Shown here: in pieces, positions 35,432 through 44,144 of the stretch
Layout: each line of letters opens with the position of its first letter
Position numbering within the stretch: position 1 is the stretch's first letter
Assembly: GCA_903875465.1 (NCBI GenBank)
Contig: CAIQWB010000148.1
Coordinates: forward strand, 1 to 60,509
Origin: an uncultured Verrucomicrobia subdivision 3 bacterium
GTDB taxonomy: Bacteria; Verrucomicrobiota; Verrucomicrobiia; Limisphaerales; UBA11358
DNA: 60,509 nucleotides
Reading direction: 5' to 3'
Program-made: the position numbers and the translations under genes
The notes under the pieces: model-generated
What the model was told of the DNA's origin: nothing
Database searches by the model: none
The model's input: only the letters and a program-made list of their open reading frames with translations

Positions 35432-36352
35432 ATGAATGCCCGCCTCACCCCCCAAGATCGCCAAGCCCGCACCTGGATGCTCGTGGCTTTCGCGATTGTT
35501 TACACCGTCTGGGGTTCAACCTATCTGGCCATCCGCGTGGCGGTGGCCACCCTGCCCCCCTTCCTGCTGGCCGGCATCCGCTTTTCCGTGGCGGGGCTGG
35601 GGCTGCTGCTCTGGCTGCGGCTGCGCGGAGTGACCTTGCCCACCGCCCGTCAATGGGGCCATGCGGCCGTGGCCGGCGGCTTGTTGCTACTGGGCGGTAA
35701 TGGCCTGGTGGTCTGGGCGGAACAGACCGTGCCCTCCAATCTGGCCGCGCTGTTGGTGGCCCTCACCCCCGTATGGTTCGCCCTGCTGGAATGGGCCCGC
35801 CCCACCGGGGTGCGCCCCACCTGGCAGACCGCCACGGGCATCGTCGTGGGCTTTAGCGGCATCGCCTTGCTGATGGCCGGGCGGCCGCCACTCCAGCCTG
35901 GGGAAACCATGAATCCTTGGGGATTACCCGCCCTGGTGCTCGCCGGGGTGTGCTGGGCGGCGGGATCATTATGGTCGCGCCATCATTCCCGGCCAGAATC
36001 GCCCTGGATGAATGCAGCGGCGCAAATGTCGTGCGGCGGCATGGCTTTGCTGATGGTGGCCGTCCTGCGGGGTGAGCCCAGCCAGTTTCACGGCCATGCC
36101 GTGGCCACGCGGTCATGGCTGGCGTTGCTGTACCTGGTGGTGTTTGGTTCCTGGATCGCCTTCAGCGCTTACGTCTATTTATTGAAGGTGAGCACCCCGG
36201 CGCGGCTGGCCACGTATGCGTATGTGAATCCGGTGATTGCCGCGATCCTGGCGTGGCTGATGCTGGGGGAAACGTTAACCCGGCAAACCCTCTGGGCCGC
36301 GGCCATCAGCCTGGCGGGAGTGGTCATTACCACCCTGCCGCGGCGGGAATGA
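35432..36352 (+). CDS. EamA/DMT-family transporter
   Basis: A 306-aa integral membrane protein with ten predicted TM helices in two EamA repeats: AFAIVYTVWGSTYLAIRVAV begins repeat 1 and LVLAGVCWAAGSLWSRHHS repeat 2. The C-terminal YAYVNPVIAAILAWLMLGE is the usual end of YdcZ/RhaT-like exporters. It probably exports amino acids or other small metabolites; the substrate is unknown. The ATG at 35432 is chosen because the open frame upstream runs through the leader and terminator. It is likely controlled by attenuation in its leader. Confidence 0.88.
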   Translation: MNARLTPQDRQARTWMLVAFAIVYTVWGSTYLAIRVAVATLPPFLLAGIRFSVAGLGLLLWLRLRGVTLPTARQWGHAAVAGGLLLLGGNGLVVWAEQTVPSNLAALLVALTPVWFALLEWARPTGVRPTWQTATGIVVGFSGIALLMAGRPPLQPGETMNPWGLPALVLAGVCWAAGSLWSRHHSRPESPWMNAAAQMSCGGMALLMVAVLRGEPSQFHGHAVATRSWLALLYLVVFGSWIAFSAYVYLLKVSTPARLATYAYVNPVIAAILAWLMLGETLTRQTLWAAAISLAGVVITTLPRRE

Positions 36353-36418
36353 GACCTGCAGCGCCACGGACTAAAAAATCATCCATTGACTTTATAATTA
36401 ACCGTCCGAGGTTGCCTT

Positions 36419-36619
36419 ATGAACCCTGTGATCCAAATTATGGTTTCTCATGTCAACGGCGAGAATCGCGATCAGGCACCGGCGGATCAGGCAGAACCAG
36501 TGCCGAGCTTTGAGACAGTTGTCGCAGCAATCGACCAGCGGGCCAATTATGTCGGCCCGGTACTCGAATACCTCCTGCAATTGGACCGTGATACCTGGCC
36601 TGGAACGCTGCGCGAATAA
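36419..36619 (+). CDS. Possible small protein, unknown
   Basis: A 66-codon frame starting with ATG 7 bp after a GAGG ribosome-site-like sequence. The translation is acidic and partly helical (VVAAIDQRANYVGPVLEYLL) and has no recognised family. It lies in the 400-bp gap between the DMT gene and the tRNA. Coding is plausible but unproven. Confidence 0.35.
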   Translation: MNPVIQIMVSHVNGENRDQAPADQAEPVPSFETVVAAIDQRANYVGPVLEYLLQLDRDTWPGTLRE

Positions 36620-36680
36620 ATCGTGGTGAACGAGCAAAGGAATCGAGGAAAATAGCCGGTCAAACCAGCTAAACGGAGCA

Positions 36681-36712
36681 TAAAATACACCAGCCCGAAG
36701 TAACCGGGCTGG
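36681..36712 (-). terminator. Terminator downstream of tRNA-Ala
   Basis: On the minus strand CCAGCCCG (36712-36705) and CGGGCTGG (36697-36690) form an 8-bp stem with a 7-nt loop, followed by a T-rich stretch (TGTATTTTA). It lies 43 bp beyond the tRNA 3' end. Confidence 0.65.
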
Positions 36713-36754
36713 CTTGAGAATTTACTAGTCCCAAAACTAACGCTCGCTGAAGGA

Positions 36755-36830
36755 TGGTGGAGCCGACAGGGATCGAACCTGCGACACCCACAATGCCATT
36801 GTGGTGCTCTACCAACTGAGCTACGACCCC
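36755..36830 (-). tRNA. tRNA-Ala (anticodon GGC)
   Basis: Read on the minus strand: acceptor stem GGGGTCG/CGGCTCC with one G-U pair, D-arm TAGCTCAGTTGGTAGAGCA, anticodon stem CCACA/TGTGG with loop ATGGCAT (anticodon GGC, reading GCC/GCU), T-loop GGTTCGATCCC, discriminator A and an encoded CCA end. All arms pair, 76 nt in total. Confidence 0.96.
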
Positions 36831-36848
36831 ATCCGGAGCGGGAAACAA

Positions 36849-36874
36849 ACTATACTTTTGCCGCCATTTGTCAA
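36849..36874 (-). promoter_or_regulatory. Possible promoter of tRNA-Ala
   Basis: On the minus strand a perfect TTGACA (36874-36869) is followed by TATAGT (36854-36849), which ends 18 bp before the tRNA 5' end. The spacer is 14 bp, shorter than the usual 16-18, so the pairing of the two boxes is uncertain. Confidence 0.4.
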
Positions 36875-36910
36875 AACTTTTTAAAGAAGTTTTTGAGATG
36901 CCGGGCAGGT

Positions 36911-36934
36911 GCATAAAACCCTTAATTTTAAGGG
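36911..36934 (-). terminator. Weak hairpin overlapping the GH2 stop codon
   Basis: CCCTTAA and TTAAGGG (36919-36934) form a 7-bp stem with a 2-nt loop; on the minus strand GGG is followed by TTTTAT. The hairpin includes the TAA stop of the GH2 gene (36928-36930) and could end its transcript before the tRNA. Confidence 0.45.
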
Positions 36935-39531
36935 GCGGCGACCACGGCCAGTGCCGAGGGTAATTGCGAACTCAGCCCGTCAGAAATTTTCACCGGCTGG
37001 GATTCGAGGGTGATGGTGGCAGGAGCCAGACCGGCACGCGTGGCCTGGAGAGTAATGGTTCTGGCCGCCAGCGTGGAACGAATGGCCACCCGGTTGATGC
37101 CGCATTCGGTGTCCAGCCAGGGGTTGTTGATGGAATTGATTTTACCGCTGTTGTAACCGCCGCGCCAGATGGCCGGACCAGTCAGCTTAAAGTCCACGCG
37201 GGCCTCATCGGTGGGACAACGACGGCCCTGCGCATCCAGCACTTCCACATCAAAGAACGCCACATCCGCGCCATTCGCCTGCAACCCGCCGGGCCCGGTA
37301 TGCGCGGTTAATTTAATCTGGGTGGCCACCCCAGTGGTCGCAATTTTGTCCTTTGCAACGACCTGCCCCGCGAATTTGCCCACGCATTGAATGATGCCCG
37401 GCGTGAATTTGATATGCGGGAAGGCAAAGATATAGCCATTAAGCGGGTGCGTGACCACGCCTTGCGATTGCTCGTTCACAAAGAGTTCCACCGCATCGCA
37501 ACCGCTGGCGGCCACATAAACGGTTTTAACCGTGTTGGCGGGGTAAGTCCAATGCCCGATGAGGTGAATGTCCGGCGTTTCGCTTTGCATGACCCGATAG
37601 ACAAAATAAGCTTCCTTGGGCAGCCGCACGGAATCCACCTTGCCGCTCACCCGGCAGACTTCGCTGCTATCCTGCCGGCCATCGGCATTGCTATCCGACC
37701 AGTAAATGGAGGCATAGGCGGACCATTTGGCATGGGCCGGATCGGGATTGGAAATGCGGTTCAGATAATAATCGTGGTAGCGTTCGGCGGCGGCGATGCA
37801 AAAGCTCTCCGAATTCCAGGCATAGGTATCATCCGGACCTTTTTTAAAGCCGAAATGCGGCGGGGAAAAATCATCCCAGAACCGGCGGGCAGCCTCGTCG
37901 CGAAAATCCTCGGTCTCGATAAGCGGGGCCAAATCGCGGCGTTCGGCGCTGTAAGCGCGGAAAAGTTCCGTGCGATTAGTCAGGGCATCCGTCCGACGAT
38001 CCTGGCCGATCATGACACCGAAGTAACCGGCAATCGGCGTGTTTGCCGGATCATTGAGTGTGCGGCAGCCGGTCACCCGGCCGCCCTGCGGATCCCATTG
38101 CTTTTGCAGTTCCACCATTTGCCGCATATGTTCGGGGGTCACTCCATTATTGCCCGCCTCCCAAAAGAGGATGCTGGGATGATTCCGGTAATAAATCATG
38201 GTGTCGCGCATCACCTCCAGGCGCTGCGCCCATTGCCGGGCAGCCGTCGCCGGTGCCAGTCGATGGTCCAGCGCCGGGTCACCTTCCTTGTCACCGGCCG
38301 GACAAACTTCAGTAATTCCAGCCGCGTCACACGCCCGCACATCAACGGCTTGGGGGGCGATATGCATCCAGCGAATATAATTGGCATGGGTGCTGCGAAT
38401 CAGTTGCGCATTATAATCATGGAGCCAGTCCGGATAAGCCTGCCCCAACCCGGCCCAGTCATCCGTGGAACGTTGGGCGTAGCCCGTGAGCCAGACAAAA
38501 TGGTCATTGAGCCAGACCCCGCCCGTTCCTGCGCCGCCGCGGAATTCCGCTTTGCGAAAACCCGTGTGAATTTTGCATACGTCCACTACCTTGTCGTTGA
38601 CGGTGAGGACGGTATAGACATCGTAGAGGTAAGGATCCTTCACGGCCCAGAAATGGGCGTCGGCCAGGGGACCGCTGGCGGTAAGCTGCTCCGTTTCGCC
38701 ACTTACCAAATCCGCGGCCTCGCTGGCAAAGGTTGCGCGCACCTCGCCATTCGCATCCACCACCACCGCCGACAGGATGATGGACTGCTGATCACCCGAT
38801 TCATTTCGCACCTGGGCTTCCACGGTCACATCACAGGTATGGTTGGCCATGGAGAAATGGCCCGGGTAAACATAGACCCCCGTGGTCTGAAGATTTTCAT
38901 AAAGGGGCAGCGTTTGGTACACTTTGCCCGTCAAGTGCAGCCAGATATCGTGATTCAGCCCGCCATAATTGGGATTGAAAGCCCGGCCCATCCATTCATA
39001 ACCCACCCCGGTGGCTTCCTCCACATAATCGTTGCGATTGTCCACTTTCACCGCGATCACATTGTCTGTCTCACCAAAATTTACCAAGCCCGTCAGGTCA
39101 AGACCCAGCGGAGTGATGCCATTTTCAAATTTGCCGGCAAATGTGCCATTCACCCAAAAACGGCCGGCTTGTTTCAAGCCCTCAAATTCGAGGAATACTT
39201 TGCCATCCTTGGCACTGGCCGGCAGTTTGAAATGCTTGCGATACCACGCAATGCCCGTCCATGCGTGGCGGTCCCCGCCACTGTGGCTGATGAGATTGTT
39301 ATAGGAGTCAGCGTCATTGTAGGTGTGTGGCGTACTGACCGTGGTCCAAGCCGAGTCGTCAAAGTCCACTCGCTCCGCATGGGTAACATCGGCGCGCATG
39401 AACTTCCAGTTCAGGTTAAAACTGAAAAGGCCGCGCGGCGAGGCGGGCACGGTATAAGGCGTGGCGTGGGCGGCGGGGATAAGCGCACAGGCGAGCACAG
39501 TTAGCCAGCAGAAACAGGCAATTCTTTTCAC
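36928..39531 (-). CDS. Secreted glycoside hydrolase family 2 protein (beta-galactosidase-like)
   Basis: An 867-aa exported enzyme with signal peptide (CFCWLTVLACALIPAAHA). Domain order is the GH2 one: sugar-binding jelly roll (SFNLNWKFMRADVTHAERVDF, FEGLKQAGRFWVNGTFAGK), immunoglobulin-like domain, TIM barrel (NHPSILFWEAGNNG, APLIETEDFRDEAARRFW), then C-terminal beta domains. In classical GH2 enzymes the acid/base Glu follows the Asn in the GNE motif; here the motif reads GNN (second Asn about residue 462), so that residue is missing. The nucleophile may be a Glu in LIETEDF. It could be a divergent subfamily or an enzyme with altered chemistry. Monocistronic. Confidence 0.82.
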   Translation of the reverse strand: MKRIACFCWLTVLACALIPAAHATPYTVPASPRGLFSFNLNWKFMRADVTHAERVDFDDSAWTTVSTPHTYNDADSYNNLISHSGGDRHAWTGIAWYRKHFKLPASAKDGKVFLEFEGLKQAGRFWVNGTFAGKFENGITPLGLDLTGLVNFGETDNVIAVKVDNRNDYVEEATGVGYEWMGRAFNPNYGGLNHDIWLHLTGKVYQTLPLYENLQTTGVYVYPGHFSMANHTCDVTVEAQVRNESGDQQSIILSAVVVDANGEVRATFASEAADLVSGETEQLTASGPLADAHFWAVKDPYLYDVYTVLTVNDKVVDVCKIHTGFRKAEFRGGAGTGGVWLNDHFVWLTGYAQRSTDDWAGLGQAYPDWLHDYNAQLIRSTHANYIRWMHIAPQAVDVRACDAAGITEVCPAGDKEGDPALDHRLAPATAARQWAQRLEVMRDTMIYYRNHPSILFWEAGNNGVTPEHMRQMVELQKQWDPQGGRVTGCRTLNDPANTPIAGYFGVMIGQDRRTDALTNRTELFRAYSAERRDLAPLIETEDFRDEAARRFWDDFSPPHFGFKKGPDDTYAWNSESFCIAAAERYHDYYLNRISNPDPAHAKWSAYASIYWSDSNADGRQDSSEVCRVSGKVDSVRLPKEAYFVYRVMQSETPDIHLIGHWTYPANTVKTVYVAASGCDAVELFVNEQSQGVVTHPLNGYIFAFPHIKFTPGIIQCVGKFAGQVVAKDKIATTGVATQIKLTAHTGPGGLQANGADVAFFDVEVLDAQGRRCPTDEARVDFKLTGPAIWRGGYNSGKINSINNPWLDTECGINRVAIRSTLAARTITLQATRAGLAPATITLESQPVKISDGLSSQLPSALAVVAAP

Positions 39532-39764
39532 AGTTTAAATAGTCTTCGGATGCAGGGATCAGACGCGGCCGGGGGCGGGAAAGTGACAGGCAAAATGAAC
39601 CAGCCCATCAGCGGGATTATCCGGTTCGGGATGCGGTTAAACACGACCGAAACCAAGCGTGGGAAAAGCCAGCCGGGTTTTACTTGGACCCAAGGTGCTT
39701 TTTTGCCACCGGCCCGCCAATTTAGGGTGCCATTGCATATCAAATAATCACTAAAAAGCTTTGA

Positions 39765-39805
39765 CGGAAAAGGACTTGCTCCATAAACTAAAGGAGCAAT
39801 TTCCG
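39765..39805 (+). promoter_or_regulatory. Two-tier leader hairpin before the FG-GAP/cohesin gene
   Basis: The inner stem TTGCTCC (39776-39782)/GGAGCAA (39793-39799) lies inside the outer stem CGGAAA (39765-39770)/TTTCCG (39800-39805), with a 5-nt bulge on the left side. It lies 36 bp before the ATG in the otherwise empty 310-bp gap 39532-39841. There is no T-run, so it is a 5' UTR structure or a protein site rather than a terminator. Confidence 0.4.
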
Positions 39806-39841
39806 ACGTTCCCAATTATTTGTGATTGGAGTATTTAATTT

Positions 39842-42800
39842 ATGAAACTTGCATCCCGCGTTCACGATCGGTTGCTCCTCATCCCCTTGGCCTTGGGCTT
39901 GATGGCCTGGCCGGCCTTCGCCCAAACCAATCTTCCCATTATCGACTCATTGAGTCCGGTGGCGGGAGCGCCCGGTACCAGGGTTACCATTAATGGTCAA
40001 AATTTTAACCCGGTGGCGGCGAGCAATGTGGTTTATTTTGGCGCCGTACAGGCAGCGGTAACCTCGGCGAGTGCGAACAGTTTGACAGTCAGCGCACCTT
40101 CGGGCGCTACTTATGTGCCGGTTACCGTAACCACTGGCGGTCTGACGGCATCTTCTGCCGTGCCGTTTCTACCCACATTCCCAGGCAGCGGTGGCATCTC
40201 CAGCGGCTCGCTGGGCCAGCCGTTTACCCTCCCCACCGGTATTAGTTCCGGCTCTTCGACCGTTGCGGATTTGGACGGGGACGGCCGTCCAGACCTGATT
40301 GTGGTCGCGGATGACCAGCACATTTATATTTACCAAAATATCAGCACCAACCGCCCCTTGGGGACCGCCTCCTTTGCCCCACCGCTGGCCTTGCCCATCC
40401 CGGTGCTGCATAATGGTAACTTCGGCATGATTCAGGCTGTTGACCTCACGGGCGACGGCAAATTGGACCTGGTAACTGCGGATTTCATGAATAGCGAGTT
40501 GGTAGTCCTTAAAAATGTCAGCACGCCGGGCGGCCTCCTAACCACCAACTCGTTTGCACCGGCCGTATTTTTCCCCACCGGACCGACGCCGATGGCCGTC
40601 GCCGCGGCGGATTTGGACGGCGATGGCAAACCAGAAATTGTCACGGCTGGCGACGGGAACAGCATCTGGGTTTTCCGCAATCTCAGCACCCCAGGGGTGT
40701 TCAACACAAATTCACTCGCCGCACCGGTCACCTTTACAGTGAAACCCAACATCAAAACCATGGTGCTGGCTGATATAGACGGTGATGGCAAACCCGACAT
40801 GGTGACGGCCAACAATCTCAACGGTGGCAACCAGGCCATGACCATTTCCCAAAATCTAAGCACCCCGGGACATCTGCTGTTTGGAACCAATGTGGTCTTT
40901 GCGGCGCCCACGGGCAGTTATGCCGTGGCGGTGGGCGACCTGGATGGCGATGGCAAACTGGATGTAGTCGTGGGATCCCAAAATGCACAAACCATTTCTA
41001 TTTTCCGGAACACTAGCAGCCCAGGATCTATTTCGGCGGGTTCATTGGCCCCACGCGTTGATTTCCATACCGGGGGCTGGGCCAATTCGTTAGCCGTTGG
41101 CGACCTGGATGGCGATGGCAAACCCGACATCGCCGTGGTGGAGCAGTTACCCAGCCAAATGGAGATATTCCGCAATACCAGCCACCCTGGTAGCTTTTCC
41201 AGCACCGGGCTGGCAACCCCGGTCACGTTTGGATCCGGGTATAACCCCATCTCAATCAACCTCGCCGATTTGGATGGGGACGGCCGGCCAGATATCGCCT
41301 TTCCCAATGATTACGACGGCACCGTAACCTTTTATCAAAACCTGACGCTGCAAGCCGGACCACCGGCGATTACGCAGCAACCGGCCAGCCAGACCGTCAT
41401 TTCCGGAAGTCCGGTTAGCTTCTCCTCTACTCTGACCGGATCGGGGGCGCTCAGCTACCAGTGGAATTTCAATGGCACCAATATTACTGATGCCACCAAC
41501 GCTATCTTTAGTTTGGACGCGGTGACCACGGAGGATGCCGGATTTTACCAATTAACAGTGACGAATGCCTATGGCAGTGTCACCAGCACCAAGGCCACAC
41601 TCAGCGTGGTGCTGCCACCGAACATCACTCAGCAGCCCCAGAGCCTCACGGTTTTGACCTATAACCCCGCCACCTTGAAGGTGGTCGTAAATGGAACTGG
41701 ACCTATTACTTATCAATGGCGCAAAAACGGTGCCAATTTAAGCGATGGCGGCAACGTGTCCGGCACCGCCACCCCCCAGTTGACGCTGGCCAGCGTAACC
41801 TTGAGTGATGCCGGCAATTATGACGTGCTGATCACTACGCCTTACGCCACCACCAATAGCACTGTGGCTGTGCTGACGGTGCCGGAAACCATGGTGAGCC
41901 TCGGATTTACCAACACCCTTTCCGGTGGCCTGATAGCCGTGCCGGTTTGGCTGAATGCATTGGGCGTGGAAAACATTTTGAGTGGTAGCATCGGTTATGA
42001 TCCAGCCAAATTGGTGCTGCAAAGCGTGCAATTGGGGCAGGCTGCCACCGGGGCTTATCTGGCCGAGGTAGATTCCCTGACCAACCATGGCCAGGTGGGT
42101 TTTGCGATCTATTTTTCGAGTGTGCTGCCGGCGGGTAACCAACCCGTCGCGCAGTTGGTTTTCCAAGCGCTGCCAGTCACTAATACCGCCATCACGTCGC
42201 TGGCTTGGGGCGATGCCCCCACCACCCGGCAATTGGTGGATGCCAATGCGAATTCGCTGCCCCTCCTGACTCAGGATGGTTCCGTGACCCTGGAACCGGC
42301 TGAATATGAGGCGGATGTTTACCCTCGCTTTGCTGGTGATCATCAACTGAATTTACAGGACTGGCTGGAAATCGGCCGCATGGTGGCCGGCTTGGACACA
42401 CCGACTAACAGCGATGAACTGCTGCGGGCGGATTGCGCGCCCCGCAATGCCCCAGACGGAGTATTAACGGTGGCAGATTGGGTGCAGGCAGGCCGTTATG
42501 CCCTGGGCCTCGATCCACTGACCCTCGTGGGAGCCCCGGGCACCATGAACATCCAGCCCGTGCCGCTGGGTGGTTTTACCTCCCTAAGCCGGATATTGCA
42601 AATCGCCTCGGTATCCAGCTTGCGCGGGCAGTCCGTTTCGGTGCCTGTGCAGTTGGTTTGCACGAATAATGAAAACGCCGCTGGGCTGACCGTCAACTAC
42701 AACCCGGCCATGTTAAAACTGACCGGCGCCACCTTGGGTTCCGCCATGGCGGGCGGCCGTTTGAACATCAATACGAACTCGTTACTGGGCAAGGTTGGCC

Positions 42801-43207
42801 TGGTTCTCGCCCTGCCGCCCGGCAGCGCATTGCCAGTGGGCACCAATCAGGTGGCGGTTCTGCAATTTACGGCCGGAACCAACGCCTGGAGTTCCCAACC
42901 CCTCATCTTGGATGGCAGCCTGGTCAAATTACAAGTGGCCGACAAGTCCGCCGGCGTGCTTTCGGCAAGTTATGTCAACGGTGCGGTCGTGCTACCACCT
43001 GCCCCCACCTTGCAAGCGACAGGGTCGGGGAAAAACATAATATTGTCCTGGCCCGTGGGTCAGGGGAATTGGCAAGTTGTCTCCGCCAGCAGTCCAACCG
43101 GCCCTTGGCAACCGGTCGCAGCGCTGATTGCCACCAACGGACTCAACACCGCCGTGTCGGTACCCGCCACCAATCATCAACAGTATTTCCGTTTGTTGGG
43201 GCAATAA
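39842..43207 (+). CDS. Large secreted FG-GAP beta-propeller / Ig / cohesin-dockerin-cohesin protein
   Basis: A 1121-aa exported protein; signal peptide cut after AFA (27). In order: IPT/TIG domain (~31-110); seven FG-GAP/VCBS repeats with DLDGDGKPD-type calcium loops (~140-505), enough for one seven-bladed propeller; two Ig-like domains (~507-590 and ~592-680, each with YQW and DAG.Y cores); a cohesin-like domain (~683-818: LIAVPVWLNALGVENI, GYDPAKLVLQSVQLG); a dockerin-like pair (~820-895: ADVYPR..NLQDWLEIGRMVAGL and ADCAPR..LTVADWVQAGRYALGL); a second cohesin-like domain (~910-1045: VSVPVQLVC, NYNPAMLKLTGATLG); and a C-terminal FYR-type module ending QYFRLL. Likely a surface adhesion or scaffold protein; cohesin calls are by pattern and the binding partners are unknown. 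Confidence 0.82.
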   Translation: MKLASRVHDRLLLIPLALGLMAWPAFAQTNLPIIDSLSPVAGAPGTRVTINGQNFNPVAASNVVYFGAVQAAVTSASANSLTVSAPSGATYVPVTVTTGGLTASSAVPFLPTFPGSGGISSGSLGQPFTLPTGISSGSSTVADLDGDGRPDLIVVADDQHIYIYQNISTNRPLGTASFAPPLALPIPVLHNGNFGMIQAVDLTGDGKLDLVTADFMNSELVVLKNVSTPGGLLTTNSFAPAVFFPTGPTPMAVAAADLDGDGKPEIVTAGDGNSIWVFRNLSTPGVFNTNSLAAPVTFTVKPNIKTMVLADIDGDGKPDMVTANNLNGGNQAMTISQNLSTPGHLLFGTNVVFAAPTGSYAVAVGDLDGDGKLDVVVGSQNAQTISIFRNTSSPGSISAGSLAPRVDFHTGGWANSLAVGDLDGDGKPDIAVVEQLPSQMEIFRNTSHPGSFSSTGLATPVTFGSGYNPISINLADLDGDGRPDIAFPNDYDGTVTFYQNLTLQAGPPAITQQPASQTVISGSPVSFSSTLTGSGALSYQWNFNGTNITDATNAIFSLDAVTTEDAGFYQLTVTNAYGSVTSTKATLSVVLPPNITQQPQSLTVLTYNPATLKVVVNGTGPITYQWRKNGANLSDGGNVSGTATPQLTLASVTLSDAGNYDVLITTPYATTNSTVAVLTVPETMVSLGFTNTLSGGLIAVPVWLNALGVENILSGSIGYDPAKLVLQSVQLGQAATGAYLAEVDSLTNHGQVGFAIYFSSVLPAGNQPVAQLVFQALPVTNTAITSLAWGDAPTTRQLVDANANSLPLLTQDGSVTLEPAEYEADVYPRFAGDHQLNLQDWLEIGRMVAGLDTPTNSDELLRADCAPRNAPDGVLTVADWVQAGRYALGLDPLTLVGAPGTMNIQPVPLGGFTSLSRILQIASVSSLRGQSVSVPVQLVCTNNENAAGLTVNYNPAMLKLTGATLGSAMAGGRLNINTNSLLGKVGLVLALPPGSALPVGTNQVAVLQFTAGTNAWSSQPLILDGSLVKLQVADKSAGVLSASYVNGAVVLPPAPTLQATGSGKNIILSWPVGQGNWQVVSASSPTGPWQPVAALIATNGLNTAVSVPATNHQQYFRLLGQ

Positions 43208-43369
43208 AAAAGCTCCTCGTAATTTCCCAGGCAACGGGTCACCCGGCTTGCGGCAAATCCTTTTGGTTTGCCGATAATCAAAATGTCACTGTTCCGGCCT
43301 GAACTTTTGCTAGTAATGCTCGCCGCATAAATTATCTTGTGCACGATGCGGTTCTGCGGAACCCATCAA

Positions 43370-43390
43370 AACCCGGCCGGCTGCCGGGTT
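43370..43390 (+). terminator. Hairpin between the FG-GAP gene and the ParA-like gene
   Basis: AACCCGGC (43370-43377) pairs with GCCGGGTT (43383-43390) around CGGCT. Only CCATTTT follows, so it is a weak terminator at best; 28 bp later the ParA-like ATG begins. Confidence 0.5.
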
Positions 43391-43418
43391 CCATTTTAAA
43401 CAAATTAATAGAAAGATT

Positions 43419-44114
43419 ATGACGAACATTCATTTGATTGGCGGCGAAAAGGGCGGCGTGGGCAAATCGCTGGTGGCGCGGGTGATGGCACAATATTTTA
43501 TCGACAAGGCCATTCCCTTCATGGGTTTTGACACGGACCGGTCCCACGGCTCCCTGCTCCGGTTTTACCACGAATTCGCCAGTTCGGTGGATGTGGATGA
43601 TTACGGCAGCTTGGACACCATCGTGGAAGCGGCGGCAGAGAACCCCGGCTTGCGTATCCTGGTGGACCTGGCCGCGCAAACCCACGCGCCCATGGTGAAA
43701 TGGATGGATGAATCCGGCGTGCTGGAAACCGTGCAGGAATTGGGGCTGAACCTGGCTTACTGGCATGTGATGGATTCGGGCAAGGACTCCACGGATTTGC
43801 TGAAAAAGGTACTGGACCAGTTCGGCTCCCGCCTTAACTACGTCCTGGTGTTAAACCAAGTTCGCGGCGAGACCTTCGATATTTTTGAAAAGTCCGGTTT
43901 GAAGGACCAAGCCCTGGGATTGAATGCCAAAATCATCACACTGCGCAAATTGCATGAACCCGTGATCACGAAGATCGACGCGGTCAGCTCCAGTTTTTGG
44001 GCGGCCCAAAATCGCAGCACCAACGAACCCAACGGCCTGGGCTTGCTCGAGCGGCAGCGCGTGAAAGTCTGGCTGCGCAATGTCTATGACCAACTTGACA
44101 CGGTCGGAGTTTGA
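43419..44114 (+). CDS. ParA/MinD-like P-loop ATPase without partner gene
   Basis: A 231-aa SIMIBI-class protein. The N-terminal deviant Walker A GGEKGGVGKSLVARV contains the signature lysine of the ParA/MinD group. FDTDRSHGSLLRFYH and LRILVDLAAQTHAPM take the places of switch I and Walker B. The C-terminal part (LNYVLVLNQVRGETF) has the family's NKxD-like strand. ParB, MinE or mobilisation partners are absent nearby, so no role in segregation can be claimed. An AGAAAG ribosome-site-like sequence precedes the ATG. Confidence 0.78.
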   Translation: MTNIHLIGGEKGGVGKSLVARVMAQYFIDKAIPFMGFDTDRSHGSLLRFYHEFASSVDVDDYGSLDTIVEAAAENPGLRILVDLAAQTHAPMVKWMDESGVLETVQELGLNLAYWHVMDSGKDSTDLLKKVLDQFGSRLNYVLVLNQVRGETFDIFEKSGLKDQALGLNAKIITLRKLHEPVITKIDAVSSSFWAAQNRSTNEPNGLGLLERQRVKVWLRNVYDQLDTVGV

Positions 44115-44144
44115 CCCGGAGCGTGATTCCGTTTAAATGGAGTC

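Noticed and set aside
36755-36830. tRNA-Ala as an integration (att) site
   Set aside because: No integrase, no repeat of the tRNA 3' end and no foreign-looking block on either side.
37387-39504. 705-codon open frame opposite the GH2 gene
   Set aside because: Shadow frame caused by GC-rich codon use on the minus strand; its translation resembles no family while the other strand gives a complete GH2 enzyme.
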